From an uncultured Flammeovirgaceae bacterium (GTDB taxonomy: Bacteria; Bacteroidota; Bacteroidia; Cytophagales; Cyclobacteriaceae), in assembly GCA_937899105.1 (NCBI GenBank), contig CALBPF010000110.1:1-33252 (forward strand): a DNA stretch of 33,252 bases, written 5' to 3'. Under the pieces are notes generated by a model. That model was not told the origin of the DNA, did not search any database, and saw only the letters and a program-made list of their open reading frames with translations. A program made the translations under genes and the position numbers. Position 1 is the stretch's first letter; each line of letters starts with the position of its first letter. Of the stretch, positions 16,904-25,509 are shown piece by piece.

Positions 16904-18811
16904 ATGTTAGCTATCAACAATCTCTCTTATTATATAGGTGGCCGGCCAATCTATGAGCATGCATCATTGCATGTAAAGCCAAAAGACAAAATAGGCTTGA
17001 TTGGCCTTAATGGAAAAGGTAAATCTACCTTACTAAAACTCATAAATGGAGATTACCTTCCTGATGATGGATCGATTAGCAAAAGTAAAGATTGTACCCT
17101 AGGTTTTCTGAATCAAGACCTATTAAGCTACCTTACAGATGATAGTATTCTTTCTGTTGCCATGCAAGCTTTTGAGGAAGCTGTTGAAGTTCAAAAACAA
17201 ATAGATCAGATTCTCAAACAAATGGAAGTGGACTATACAGATGATTTGGTTGAGAAGCTTGCTAAGGCTCAGGAGCGCTTTGAAGCATTGGACGGATATA
17301 GTATGCAGGCTAAGGCTGAAGAGATACTTGAGGGTATAGGATTTAATACGGCAGACCTAAATCGCCCGTTAAAAGAATTTTCCGGAGGCTGGCGTATGCG
17401 AGTAATGCTGGCGAAACTACTTTTGGAAAAGCCATCGTTATTAATGCTCGATGAGCCTACAAACCATCTGGATTTACCATCCATAGAATGGATAGAGAAT
17501 TATCTAAGAACCTATGAAGGAGCAGTCATCGTGGTGTCTCATGACAGGCTTTTCATTAATAATTGTGTGAGTAAAATTGTTGAAGTGGCTAACACGCAAT
17601 TGACTTCTTATGAAGGTAATTATGATTTTTACCTGGAAGAAAAAGAACTTAGATCAGAAATTCAAAAGAACGCCTTTGAAAACCAGCAGCAAAAAATAAA
17701 GCAGACCGAACGTTTTATTGAAAGATTCCGTGCCAAGGCTACAAAGGCGCGCCAGGTTCAATCACGGGTGAAATCGCTAGACAGGATGGATAAAATTGAA
17801 GATGTGGTGGATGAAAACGCTGCCGTAAACTTCAAGTTCAGTTTTAAACAGAAATCTGGCAGGCATATCATTAAGTTGGAAGATATTTCAAAAGCATATG
17901 GCCAACTTGATATATTAAAAAACACAACAACGTCAATTGAGAGAGGCGATAAAATAGCACTAATTGGCGCAAATGGTAAAGGAAAATCCACTTTACTGAG
18001 GATCATTGCTGGCACCGAGCCCATTGAAGGCAAGCGAGAAGAAGGCTATAATGTGATCAGAGGCTTTTATGCACAACATCAGCTTGAGGCGCTTCAGGTA
18101 AGCAATGAAATACTGGAAGAGTTGAAGCAAGCTGGTTCTGACAAAACCGAACTTGAGTTGCGCCAGGTATTAGGATGCTTTCTGTTTAGCGATGATGATG
18201 TATTTAAAAAAATTAAGGTATTATCAGGTGGTGAAAAGTCAAGAGTGGCCTTAGCCAAAACCCTTATTTCTGAAGCTAATTTTCTATTGCTGGATGAACC
18301 GACTAATCACCTGGATTTCATATCTGAGAACATCTTAATACAGGCCTTACAACAGTATATTGGTTCATTTATAGTGGTTTCTCATAATCGACATTTTGTA
18401 TCTAAAGTAGCTAATAAGATCTGGTATATAGAGGATAAGCAAATAAAAGAATACCCAGGTACGTTCGATGAATATGAGTATTGGCGAAACGAGGTTTCTG
18501 ATCAAAATAAAGCAGATCATACTCCACAATTGACAAAACGATCAGAAAAGCAGAAGAAAGCTAAGCAAAAAACTACGTTGCCGGAGAATGAACTGAAGAA
18601 GCTTGAGAAAGAGCTTGGAGAAATAGAAGGCGAGATTAAAGAACTAGAAAATAAAATCAAACTTCTGGAAGATGAAATGGCTAAACCAGCGGTTTACAGC
18701 GATCCTGATCAGCTCCAAGCGGTAAATTTACAGTATAGCAGCGCAATTGAACAACTGAAGGAAATGAATAAAAGTTGGGAGGAGGTTTTTGGTAGAATTG
18801 AAGATCAATAA
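16904..18811 (+). CDS. ABC-F family ATPase (ribosome-associated type)
   Basis: 635 residues from ATG 16904. An in-frame ATG at 16856 would add 16 residues before the conserved start MLAINNLSYYIGGRPIYE, so the later start is preferred. There are two ABC domains: Walker A GLNGKGKST and GANGKGKST, signatures FSGGWRMR and LSGGEKSR, Walker B LLMLDEPTNHLD and LLLDEPTNHLD. No membrane domain is present. An ABC-F linker (about 250-310, rich in Lys/Arg/Gln) joins the two, and a C-terminal coiled coil (about 555-630, Glu/Lys-rich) ends the protein as in Uup/YfmR-like members. ABC-F proteins act on ribosomes in translation or antibiotic protection. Housekeeping is more likely than resistance here (inference). 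Confidence 0.95.
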   Translation: MLAINNLSYYIGGRPIYEHASLHVKPKDKIGLIGLNGKGKSTLLKLINGDYLPDDGSISKSKDCTLGFLNQDLLSYLTDDSILSVAMQAFEEAVEVQKQIDQILKQMEVDYTDDLVEKLAKAQERFEALDGYSMQAKAEEILEGIGFNTADLNRPLKEFSGGWRMRVMLAKLLLEKPSLLMLDEPTNHLDLPSIEWIENYLRTYEGAVIVVSHDRLFINNCVSKIVEVANTQLTSYEGNYDFYLEEKELRSEIQKNAFENQQQKIKQTERFIERFRAKATKARQVQSRVKSLDRMDKIEDVVDENAAVNFKFSFKQKSGRHIIKLEDISKAYGQLDILKNTTTSIERGDKIALIGANGKGKSTLLRIIAGTEPIEGKREEGYNVIRGFYAQHQLEALQVSNEILEELKQAGSDKTELELRQVLGCFLFSDDDVFKKIKVLSGGEKSRVALAKTLISEANFLLLDEPTNHLDFISENILIQALQQYIGSFIVVSHNRHFVSKVANKIWYIEDKQIKEYPGTFDEYEYWRNEVSDQNKADHTPQLTKRSEKQKKAKQKTTLPENELKKLEKELGEIEGEIKELENKIKLLEDEMAKPAVYSDPDQLQAVNLQYSSAIEQLKEMNKSWEEVFGRIEDQ

Positions 18812-18816
18812 TCTTT

Positions 18817-18906
18817 TTAGATTATTAAAATCAACAACACGCAGACGGCTGCAACCACCACATATCTCCAGGCTAGTTTTTTAAGTTGAAGTTGGTAAGT
18901 ACTCAT
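18817..18906 (-). CDS. possible 29-residue membrane peptide
   Basis: An ATG-initiated minus-strand frame of 30 codons encodes a polar, Lys-containing N-terminus (MSTYQLQLKKLAWRY) followed by an uninterrupted hydrophobic segment (VVVAAVCVLLILII) and a stop. The layout is that of a single-pass small membrane protein with the positive residues inside. It occupies much of the gap between the ABC-F gene and the operon ending at 18985. No homologue is recognised. Confidence 0.35.
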   Translation of the reverse strand: MSTYQLQLKKLAWRYVVVAAVCVLLILII

Positions 18907-18984
18907 ATTGGTTATTTATACTGGTTAATTCAAAAAAGTAACAGGAATATTCTATTGGGTTGGACTTGACCTGAAACGGATAGT

Positions 18985-19752
18985 TTAAAAAATAATACCA
19001 AGTTTAAACTCGGCCCGATTAATCTTACGGATCAAAGTTATATTATTTTCGTTATCCGTCCAGAACCAATCAAAATTTTCATATTCAAAATCGACTTTTT
19101 GGCGCTTCCATCCTATTGCAAATTCAAAGCCAACTTTTTCCGACCTCCATCTATACCCCAAACCCAGCTGATAATTGAGTCCACCGTCTACCTTGTCTAT
19201 ACCCGGATTTATGTCATTCTCTTCAAAGAGTTTCGCAAAACCGTATCCGGCGCTTCCATATAAAAAGGGAGTTGACCATTTTGGACTTAGATCTAACTTA
19301 TATGTGAGCAAGACAGGAATTATGCCAAACTCATCATGATGATCATATCCAACGGAAATGCCAGGTTGAACAAAACTGTTAAACCTATAACTTACCTGTA
19401 CAGCCCCGGAAAATGTTTCTCTCGCTGAAGCATCAGAATCTTCTCTTCCATGTAGAAGTCCAATCTGAATACTCTTCTCAATACCTTTCTTACCATATAG
19501 GCTTAAGCTCTCATAAACTTCTTTGTCGATTACAGATACGTCGATTTTCTTTTTAATATTTACCATCCGCACCATATCTACGGGGAGTGACAGCAACTCC
19601 TCTTCTATCAAAAGTTCAAGTTCCCTGGTATCAAGTTTGCCAATATGACCATAAAGCACACTGCCGTTTTTAAGCAAAACCTTACCAGATTGCCCGCTAA
19701 CATTTAATGTAAAAAGGCAACCTAATAGAATAGATACTATTCTATTGATCAT
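18985..19752 (-). CDS. predicted outer-membrane beta-barrel protein
   Basis: 255 residues. A signal peptide (about 1-20, ending VSGQ) is followed by a short domain with KNGSVLYGHIGKLDTRELEL (an SH3-like beta pattern), then about 170 residues of alternating aromatic/glycine strands (SYRFNSFVQPGISVGYDHH, FLYGSAGYGFAKLF, GLNYQLGLGYRWRSEK) ending in RAEFKLGIIF. The aromatic C-terminal residue and strand pattern fit an outer-membrane barrel. Its start overlaps the end of the LVIVD lipoprotein gene by 11 bases, so it is the last gene of the sigma-factor operon. Confidence 0.8.
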   Translation of the reverse strand: MINRIVSILLGCLFTLNVSGQSGKVLLKNGSVLYGHIGKLDTRELELLIEEELLSLPVDMVRMVNIKKKIDVSVIDKEVYESLSLYGKKGIEKSIQIGLLHGREDSDASARETFSGAVQVSYRFNSFVQPGISVGYDHHDEFGIIPVLLTYKLDLSPKWSTPFLYGSAGYGFAKLFEENDINPGIDKVDGGLNYQLGLGYRWRSEKVGFEFAIGWKRQKVDFEYENFDWFWTDNENNITLIRKINRAEFKLGIIF

Positions 19753-21073
19753 TATTAGAAATTTGAATGTGACTTAACAGTTGGATATTCTCTAAATCCG
19801 AATAATCATATTGAAACAGGCCATCAGCCCCTATCATCATGGCTACATTATTGAATGGGATGATATCAAAAGCTTGAATCTCACTATAATGGGCAAGTTG
19901 CCTTTGATCAATAGCACTTACATCTGCAGCGTTATAGACCTTTAAGCCGGAACTCCCATCACAGATGAAAAGTGCATCACCGTCTTTTCCTAAACCTTGA
20001 GGGTTATCCATAGTATAAACATGTAGTAGTTCCGGAGACTCCAGATTAGAAATATCAATCACTTCCAATTGATTAGTAAACCCCTGACATTCAGTTCCGG
20101 AGCGAAGTGTAACAAATGCCAAATCTCCATCCACAATTACAGGATCACAGCTTCTTACATGTTGATACCTGGATATTTCCGATGGGTTCAGAGGGTTTGA
20201 TATATCGATGATATGCATACCTGCCTGGGCGCCTATAAACAAGACATCGTTTTTAGGGAAAATGGTTTCAATACCCCAATCGATGTGCGTTCGTGTACCT
20301 GTGGTCATATTAGAAGGTACACTTACATCAACCGGCTGTAGCTCGTCAATGTCGATGGTATAAAGAAAATTACCACTTAGGGCAAATCGTGCCATTGAAC
20401 CACCTATTCCTGGATTAGTAGGAGCCACTGCGGCAGTAGAACTAAAGGCAGCTGTTTCATCTACAGCAATTCCTCTTTCATAGTAAAAACCTCCCCAAGG
20501 ATAAACATTAGTACTGCAATCTGATTCGTACACCTCAACAGAAGTAGCAGGCGCCCAATCAGTAACTACCCCAAGCGTTTCATCGACGTAGAACCCATAT
20601 GAATTATAGTCGTCAAAAATATTCTCAAGTCTGCCTATTTCAATAACATTGTTTATGTCAGAAATATCAATGGCAACCAAGTCTATATAACTATCTGTAA
20701 AAAGTACATTATCCTGCACTACCAGGTCAAAGGATCCGGGGACGATAATAAAAGCTACAGGGTTGGGGTTTGCAGGATCGGAATTGTCTATCACATGGAT
20801 ACCCTCGTTAGGTTCATTTATGAATAATGTATTATTCTGAAAAAATATTTTTCCTACTTGTTGTATTTCCTGAGGGGCAATAACATCAACTGAACTCCTT
20901 ACATCAGCCATACTCGTATATACCGGCTCAAAATAAGTGTACTGTTGTTGAACTTCGCATTCATCTGTACAACCACCCAGTAAAATCGATAGGAGTATGA
21001 GTAATGAGGTGAAAACTGCGGCTTGGATACCAATAACCTGTAAGTCAGATTTTGTAGAAGTTACTTTTTTCAT
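19742..21073 (-). CDS. LVIVD-repeat surface lipoprotein
   Basis: 443 residues. The N-terminal membrane segment ends in a lipobox LLGGC (cysteine about residue 35). The rest is a propeller built of LVIVD-type repeats, seen as EGIHVIDNSDPANP, IDLVAIDISDIN, AGMHIIDISNPLNPSEI, NQLEVIDISNLESPELL and SGLKVYNAADVSAI. LVIVD proteins are exported and are thought to mediate surface binding; no enzyme activity is known. The gene follows the barrel ORF on the same strand and overlaps the next barrel gene by 11 bases, so it belongs to the same operon. Confidence 0.9.
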   Translation of the reverse strand: MKKVTSTKSDLQVIGIQAAVFTSLLILLSILLGGCTDECEVQQQYTYFEPVYTSMADVRSSVDVIAPQEIQQVGKIFFQNNTLFINEPNEGIHVIDNSDPANPNPVAFIIVPGSFDLVVQDNVLFTDSYIDLVAIDISDINNVIEIGRLENIFDDYNSYGFYVDETLGVVTDWAPATSVEVYESDCSTNVYPWGGFYYERGIAVDETAAFSSTAAVAPTNPGIGGSMARFALSGNFLYTIDIDELQPVDVSVPSNMTTGTRTHIDWGIETIFPKNDVLFIGAQAGMHIIDISNPLNPSEISRYQHVRSCDPVIVDGDLAFVTLRSGTECQGFTNQLEVIDISNLESPELLHVYTMDNPQGLGKDGDALFICDGSSGLKVYNAADVSAIDQRQLAHYSEIQAFDIIPFNNVAMMIGADGLFQYDYSDLENIQLLSHIQISNNDQ

Positions 21074-21147
21074 TGGTTTGTTGTTTGGGTTTGTATTTAT
21101 GACACTCCCTCGAACAAAAGGGTTGGAAGCTATAACCGCCCCTAAAG

Positions 21148-21951
21148 CTACTTTAGCAAATACTTAAACCTAAAACCAAGTTCAAAGAAGGTAGGCCTCA
21201 CCTTTTCTCCGGATATTGTAGTAGAATTAATAGCCTGTCTTATCTGTGGCGTAAGCGCTATCAAATAATGGCTCCCGATATGATAACCCAATTCCGTCCC
21301 TAAAAGACCAGTGATATTATATGTACGTATGCCTTCATCTACATCATACTCTTGAAAGCCGTTATTCTCCCCATCTATGCTCTTTTTTAGAAATAGATCA
21401 TTTGAAACTCCGCCTAAAAGTGTAATCCCAAATTTTCTATCAAACAATATATAACCTGCCTGAACAGGAACCGAAATAAAGCGGTATGAATTGTCAATGT
21501 CATATGTTCCAACAACGCTTAAGTCAGATGTATTTGAAAGTTCACTAAAGTCATTTACGGCCCTTAAGGCGCTACCCGCATTTTGAGCAATATTTGATGT
21601 ATTGGTAGTACTCCTGTCTACTAAGACAATACCCGACTGTAATATCCATTTTGGAGCTATCCTGGCGCCAAAATTCGCTCCTATATTTATGACCCGCCCA
21701 TTCTCTTCTTTGCCAATCAATGGAGATTGGACCGACTGGGAGAAACTATCTTCATTCAGGCTGATCGAAGCTTCATCGGAATTACCTGAACTCACTCCTC
21801 CCGTAGGATTAAAACTACCTCCAGCCATCCCCAGCCCTGCCCAAAGCCTTCCAAATTCACCGCCTTTTGTATTATTTACAATGGCGCCGGAATACCAGGG
21901 TACCATCGATAATTCAGGATCAGAAAATGAAAACGAATCAAGTTCAACCAT
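21148..21951 (-). CDS. outer-membrane beta-barrel domain, detached C-terminal half of an interrupted gene
   Basis: 267 residues from the only in-frame ATG. The sequence is barrel-like: EFGRLWAGLGMAGGSFNP, NIGANFGARIAPKWILQSGIV, SYRFISVPVQAGYILFDRK, GTELGYHIGSHYLIALTPQI, ending in ELGFRFKYLLK. This start gives no signal peptide, so the protein could not be exported alone. The frame stays open upstream for 49 more codons (to 22099) without another ATG. It then meets TAA at 22102-22104 and, four codons earlier, TAA at 22114-22116, the stop of the anti-sigma-like gene, all in the same frame. I therefore read it as the barrel half of one protein whose membrane anchor is in the preceding ORF. It is probably a pseudogene fragment unless read-through or an unseen start operates. 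Confidence 0.65.
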   Translation of the reverse strand: MVELDSFSFSDPELSMVPWYSGAIVNNTKGGEFGRLWAGLGMAGGSFNPTGGVSSGNSDEASISLNEDSFSQSVQSPLIGKEENGRVINIGANFGARIAPKWILQSGIVLVDRSTTNTSNIAQNAGSALRAVNDFSELSNTSDLSVVGTYDIDNSYRFISVPVQAGYILFDRKFGITLLGGVSNDLFLKKSIDGENNGFQEYDVDEGIRTYNITGLLGTELGYHIGSHYLIALTPQIRQAINSTTISGEKVRPTFFELGFRFKYLLK

Positions 21952-22113
21952 TAACTTCTCCAGTTTTTTAGGAAGAGCCGATTTATTTTCTATTTGTTCA
22001 TACGACTCTTTTTCCGAAGAATCGGACTTATTACCAGACCCTAACTTGGCAGACCCTATCTCAGACAGATCGATATCTTGTGTGCCTATTGAATCATAAA
22101 CTTACTTTTTAAC

Positions 22114-22638
22114 TTAAAGAGAAAGAAAATTCTGGGTATTAGTTACATTATTATCGGGTAGAACCCGACCATTAGACCTTGTATCACTTCCGCGTTTTTC
22201 ACTATTTGCTAGTAATTGCCGCTCAAAATCTTTGTTAGTTTCAGGATCACGATCAATAGCTTCACTCCCCTGTTTATTCTCGTCTACTACAGCTCTATTT
22301 CCGGAACTTCTTTCTGGGCCAGCAATTTTTTCCATAAGCTCCTCTGCTTTATTCTGAGAACCGGTGGAGTCTGTGCTCAGCTCCTTACTTTCACTTAGAA
22401 GCTGATCATTTTTTGGCATGTAAAACTCTCTATAAACACCGACGCCACCTATTGTGAGGGCAAAAGCGATGGACGCCGCCGTCATCAGTTTGAAAATAAA
22501 TATCCTCCTCTTAAAATTACCATTAGCTGAATTAGCGACAGCAAGTTCAACTTTATCCCATATGGCAGGGTTTGGCGGCATTTCTGCATTTTCAAATGCC
22601 GCTCTCCACTCTTCCTCAAATTTATCTGGCATTTCCAT
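22114..22638 (-). CDS. anti-sigma-like membrane protein, N-terminal part of an interrupted anti-sigma/barrel fusion
   Basis: 174 residues. A cytoplasmic N-terminus (DKFEEEWRAAFENAEMPPNP, then IWDKVE) resembles that of Bacteroidota proteins encoded next to ECF sigma factors. A membrane segment (about 46-68) follows, and then a long polar, low-complexity periplasmic linker rich in Glu, Ser, Asn and Lys. It overlaps the ECF sigma gene by 17 bases. In related loci, as I recall them, this N-terminus continues through the linker into an outer-membrane barrel as one polypeptide. Here the frame stops at 22114 and 22102, then continues into the barrel. The truncated product could still bind the sigma factor but would have lost the outer-membrane part. 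Confidence 0.75.
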   Translation of the reverse strand: MEMPDKFEEEWRAAFENAEMPPNPAIWDKVELAVANSANGNFKRRIFIFKLMTAASIAFALTIGGVGVYREFYMPKNDQLLSESKELSTDSTGSQNKAEELMEKIAGPERSSGNRAVVDENKQGSEAIDRDPETNKDFERQLLANSEKRGSDTRSNGRVLPDNNVTNTQNFLSL

Positions 22639-23170
22639 AAGTTATTTCCTCTTTTCCTATCATTTCGCGCAACAGATAGCGCGCCCGAGCGTACTGTGAT
22701 TTTGAAGTACCTACGCTTATTTCAAGCATATCGGCAATTTCATTGTGATTATAGCCTTCAATGGCGTACAGGTTAAAGATAATCTGACACCCTGAAGGCA
22801 ACTCGTGAATCATTTTTAACAATTCCTGAAGCTGTAAAGATGAAATCGAAATATCGTCGTTATCCTGTCTTTCAACTTCATTAATATCTACCATTGGAAA
22901 CATATACAGCTTTTTCCGGCCGTGGTTTAGCGCCGTGTTTATTACAATTCGCTTTATCCAATAGATTAGTCTTGATTCTTCTTTAAAGCCTTTAATTTTA
23001 TCAAAAACCTTGATAAAGGACTCTTGCAAAATGTCCTCAGCTTCCTGATCAGATTTGGAATAACGCAAACATACCATCATCATCTTGGACGCGTATTGGT
23101 CATAGAGCTGTCTTTGGCTCTTCCTATCACCATTTTTACAACCTGAGATCAGAGAATTTTCAGAAGTCAT
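22622..23170 (-). CDS. ECF-family RNA polymerase sigma factor (sigma-70 regions 2 and 4)
   Basis: 182 residues. Region 2 (about 20-90) contains the core-binding and -10-recognition pattern DQEAEDILQESFIKVFDKI and LIYWIKRIVINTALN. Region 4 (about 115-175) has LPSGCQIIFNLYAIEGYNHNEIADMLEISVGTSKSQ, a helix-turn-helix for the -35 element. There is no region 1 or 3, as expected for the ECF class. It is the first gene of the operon. Its end overlaps the anti-sigma-like gene by 17 bases, which implies coupled expression and direct inhibition by that neighbour (inference). Confidence 0.96.
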   Translation of the reverse strand: MTSENSLISGCKNGDRKSQRQLYDQYASKMMMVCLRYSKSDQEAEDILQESFIKVFDKIKGFKEESRLIYWIKRIVINTALNHGRKKLYMFPMVDINEVERQDNDDISISSLQLQELLKMIHELPSGCQIIFNLYAIEGYNHNEIADMLEISVGTSKSQYARARYLLREMIGKEEITYGNAR

Positions 23171-23196
23171 ATACTACAGTGGCCCCGCTTTGTTAG

Positions 23197-23225
23197 TAAG
23201 ACACAGTACTTAATGAAACGGTTGG
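23197..23225 (-). promoter_or_regulatory. possible ECF-type promoter upstream of the sigma factor gene
   Basis: On the minus strand CCAACC (23225-23220) and TGTCTTA (23203-23197) are separated by 16 bases. This resembles the general ECF layout of an AAC-containing -35 and a GTC-containing -10. It lies about 27 bases before the sigma gene start, so the sigma factor may transcribe its own operon. ECF promoters vary and the match is partial. Confidence 0.35.
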
Positions 23226-23266
23226 AATAGTTATATTCGTTACATTAAAATTAAACATTTACTTCT

Positions 23267-24529
23267 ATGCGAGTTATGATTTTTTCTCTTCTGATGTTCC
23301 TGTTTGGAGAGTATGGATCTCAAAAATCAAAGAAGCTTGAATATATTGACAAAAGCTATGAAGAAGAAATTAAAACGGTGCAACTCTACCCTGATACCGG
23401 AAATCCGCAAGACGTCTTTGATTCTCCGGCTGTAGCTATTGATCGAAATACGCTGGTGCTTGAATTTGATGATTTAGTAGAATCGCATGAAGACTATAGG
23501 GTTATGCTTATTCACTGCAACGCGGATTGGACAGCATCCAAGTTAAAGCCTTTGGATTATTTAAAAACATATAACGAATTCATAATCAATCAGTTTGAAT
23601 ATAGTGTAGACACTAAAATTGGTTATGTTCATTACACATTCAAAGTACCAAATGTAAAAGTATCCGGGAACTATTTAATTGTGGCTTACAGGGGCGCGAA
23701 TACTAAGGATATTATTCTTAGTAAACGTTTTATGGTATACCAAAGAAGTGTCGGAATTGCTGTCACCAGCAACCGTATCGGACTTACCTCCATTGACAGA
23801 CGAAGGCAAAAAATCGACTTTAACATTACTTATCCCCAGCTGGAGATACTAAATCCGCAAGAACAGTTAAAGGTAGTTATCCGTCAAAACCAACGTTGGG
23901 ATAACGTTATGACTGACATTAAACCACAATTTGTCAAGGAGGCGCAACAAATTATCGAATACAGGTTTTTTGATAGAAAAAGTAATTTTTTAGCTGGCAA
24001 TGAATATCGCATTTTCGACTTGAGATCAGTACGATATCCCGGACAAAACGTGGCAAAAGTTGACTTAAACACCTATCCGAGCACTGCTTATTTAATGGGT
24101 GATAAGGTAAGGGGTACCCAGGCTTATGCCCAATATGAAGATATAAATGGCGATTACTATGTTCAAAATACGGACACGGGAAATGGAAAAGTTCAATCAG
24201 ACTATTTGAACGTGGTTTTCAAATTGAAAACTGATCATGATATTGGCGGTAAAGTTTATGTAATAGGAAAAATGAATAATTACTCACCTTCCTCTAAAAT
24301 GGAAAAAAGTGGAAGTAATACATTGTCCTATCAAACTATTTTGAAGCAGGGTATTTATAATTATCAGTATCTGATTGATGGGGATACTTTAAACACAAGC
24401 TATTTTGAGGGCAATCATTTCGAAACTGAAAATCAGTACGAGATACTGGTCTATCTCAGGCCCATGAATCTACCTGCAGACATTTTAGTTGGCTACGCGC
24501 CAGTTACTATTAATACAAGGAACAACTAA
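23267..24529 (+). CDS. type IX secretion system plug-like protein (DUF5103)
   Basis: 420 residues. A short N-terminal hydrophobic segment is probably a signal peptide. The DUF5103 pattern is clear: KTVQLYPDTGNPQDVFDSPAV, LIHCNADWTASKLKPLDYL, VHYTFKVPNVKVSGNYLIV, a central beta-rich part (VRQNQRWDNVMTDIKPQFV) and a C-terminal region ending in DILVGYAPV. Members include the plug subunit that closes the T9SS translocon from the periplasmic side. This agrees with the T9SS-type adhesin at the window end. It overlaps the converging cas6 gene by 4 bases at their stops. Confidence 0.88.
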   Translation: MRVMIFSLLMFLFGEYGSQKSKKLEYIDKSYEEEIKTVQLYPDTGNPQDVFDSPAVAIDRNTLVLEFDDLVESHEDYRVMLIHCNADWTASKLKPLDYLKTYNEFIINQFEYSVDTKIGYVHYTFKVPNVKVSGNYLIVAYRGANTKDIILSKRFMVYQRSVGIAVTSNRIGLTSIDRRRQKIDFNITYPQLEILNPQEQLKVVIRQNQRWDNVMTDIKPQFVKEAQQIIEYRFFDRKSNFLAGNEYRIFDLRSVRYPGQNVAKVDLNTYPSTAYLMGDKVRGTQAYAQYEDINGDYYVQNTDTGNGKVQSDYLNVVFKLKTDHDIGGKVYVIGKMNNYSPSSKMEKSGSNTLSYQTILKQGIYNYQYLIDGDTLNTSYFEGNHFETENQYEILVYLRPMNLPADILVGYAPVTINTRNN

Positions 24530-25332
24530 GCCTGAACAATATCCATCTCGTATTTAATAATACGCTTATTTGGATTTGCATTAGCCACATCGAGCATCCC
24601 AAAGCCCTTATGTGTGAACTGTCCTAAACCACTATGGAATACAAACTCTTGTACCTCTTTAGCAGCGTAAAGCGTAAATGGAAAGGTGTAGCCTCTTATT
24701 TCGTATTTCACATCCTGATCAAAAACAGGATAGATACGAGCAAACTTCTTTTGTGATGACGTAAGTCGTTCAATATACTTTTTGTCAGGAACCAACTGGA
24801 ATTTATAGAATGAAGCTAGCTGAGCTTCCGTAAAAAGTTGGGTTTCCTCCATACGCTTAATGGTAGACTCATAAAGCAAATCCGAAAAGCTATCCGTTTC
24901 GGGAGGAATGAATCGCTTAGCGGCGCTATCATTGAAAGAAGAATTCAAAATAACTAAAGGTGAAATACAAATGAACTTCATACTTTCAGAAAATTTCACC
25001 TCCTCTTCAAGTTCAACACCTTCCGGCTGAATAACCATATTACCCAAATCCATTTGGTCAAAACTAAATAAGTTGGTAAGCAAATAATCAACAAAGCCTT
25101 TATTAGGGCTCGATATCACCAATGTAATTCTGGCTGAATAAAAGTGCAGACCCTTTCTACTGACTTTCGTTTGGCCCTTTAACCCGGAAAAATTGTATAG
25201 TGAATAGTCTATCCATTCTTTGTTCCCACCTTTAACCAATATTCCTTTTATCATTTGCGCCAAAAGAAATTGGTGATGAAAGGGGACATAGCTCCCTCTA
25301 TTCTTTAACAGAAATACTATACGGACTCTCAA
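24526..25332 (-). CDS. cas6: Cas6-family CRISPR RNA endoribonuclease, no other cas genes nearby
   Basis: 268 residues. The N-terminal ferredoxin-like fold starts MRVRIVFLLKN and continues PFHHQFLLAQMIKGIL, where Cas6 proteins keep a catalytic histidine. The C-terminal glycine-rich loop GLGQFTHKGFGML is the family hallmark and binds the repeat RNA. Cas6 cuts long CRISPR transcripts within repeats to make guide RNAs. No repeat array, cas1, cas2 or effector gene is present in this window, so it is either an orphan acting on arrays elsewhere or a relic with an intact frame. The intact length argues for continued use. Confidence 0.85.
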   Translation of the reverse strand: MRVRIVFLLKNRGSYVPFHHQFLLAQMIKGILVKGGNKEWIDYSLYNFSGLKGQTKVSRKGLHFYSARITLVISSPNKGFVDYLLTNLFSFDQMDLGNMVIQPEGVELEEEVKFSESMKFICISPLVILNSSFNDSAAKRFIPPETDSFSDLLYESTIKRMEETQLFTEAQLASFYKFQLVPDKKYIERLTSSQKKFARIYPVFDQDVKYEIRGYTFPFTLYAAKEVQEFVFHSGLGQFTHKGFGMLDVANANPNKRIIKYEMDIVQA

Positions 25333-25509
25333 ACTGGTAATTTTCCTCTTAAAAAATGGTCTGTGATTCTTACCTGATCCTACCTAAAAAAATAGCTGCT
25401 TCTAAGGTTACAAACCCAACCTTGTATCTTGAGACAGATAGTAAAAATAATCGATTAAAATGAAATGCAAAAGCCTATGTAATATTATATACTTTATTTG
25501 ATTGCTATT

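Noticed and set aside
21602..22099. 165-codon open frame on the + strand
   Set aside because: It is antisense to the barrel domain, which has clear outer-membrane strand patterns; the opposite frame is Ser/Pro-rich and unrecognisable.
24526..25509. CRISPR array near cas6
   Set aside because: No regularly spaced repeats occur on either side; the only short palindrome in the gap (AAGGTT-N8-AACCTT at 25404-25423) is single.
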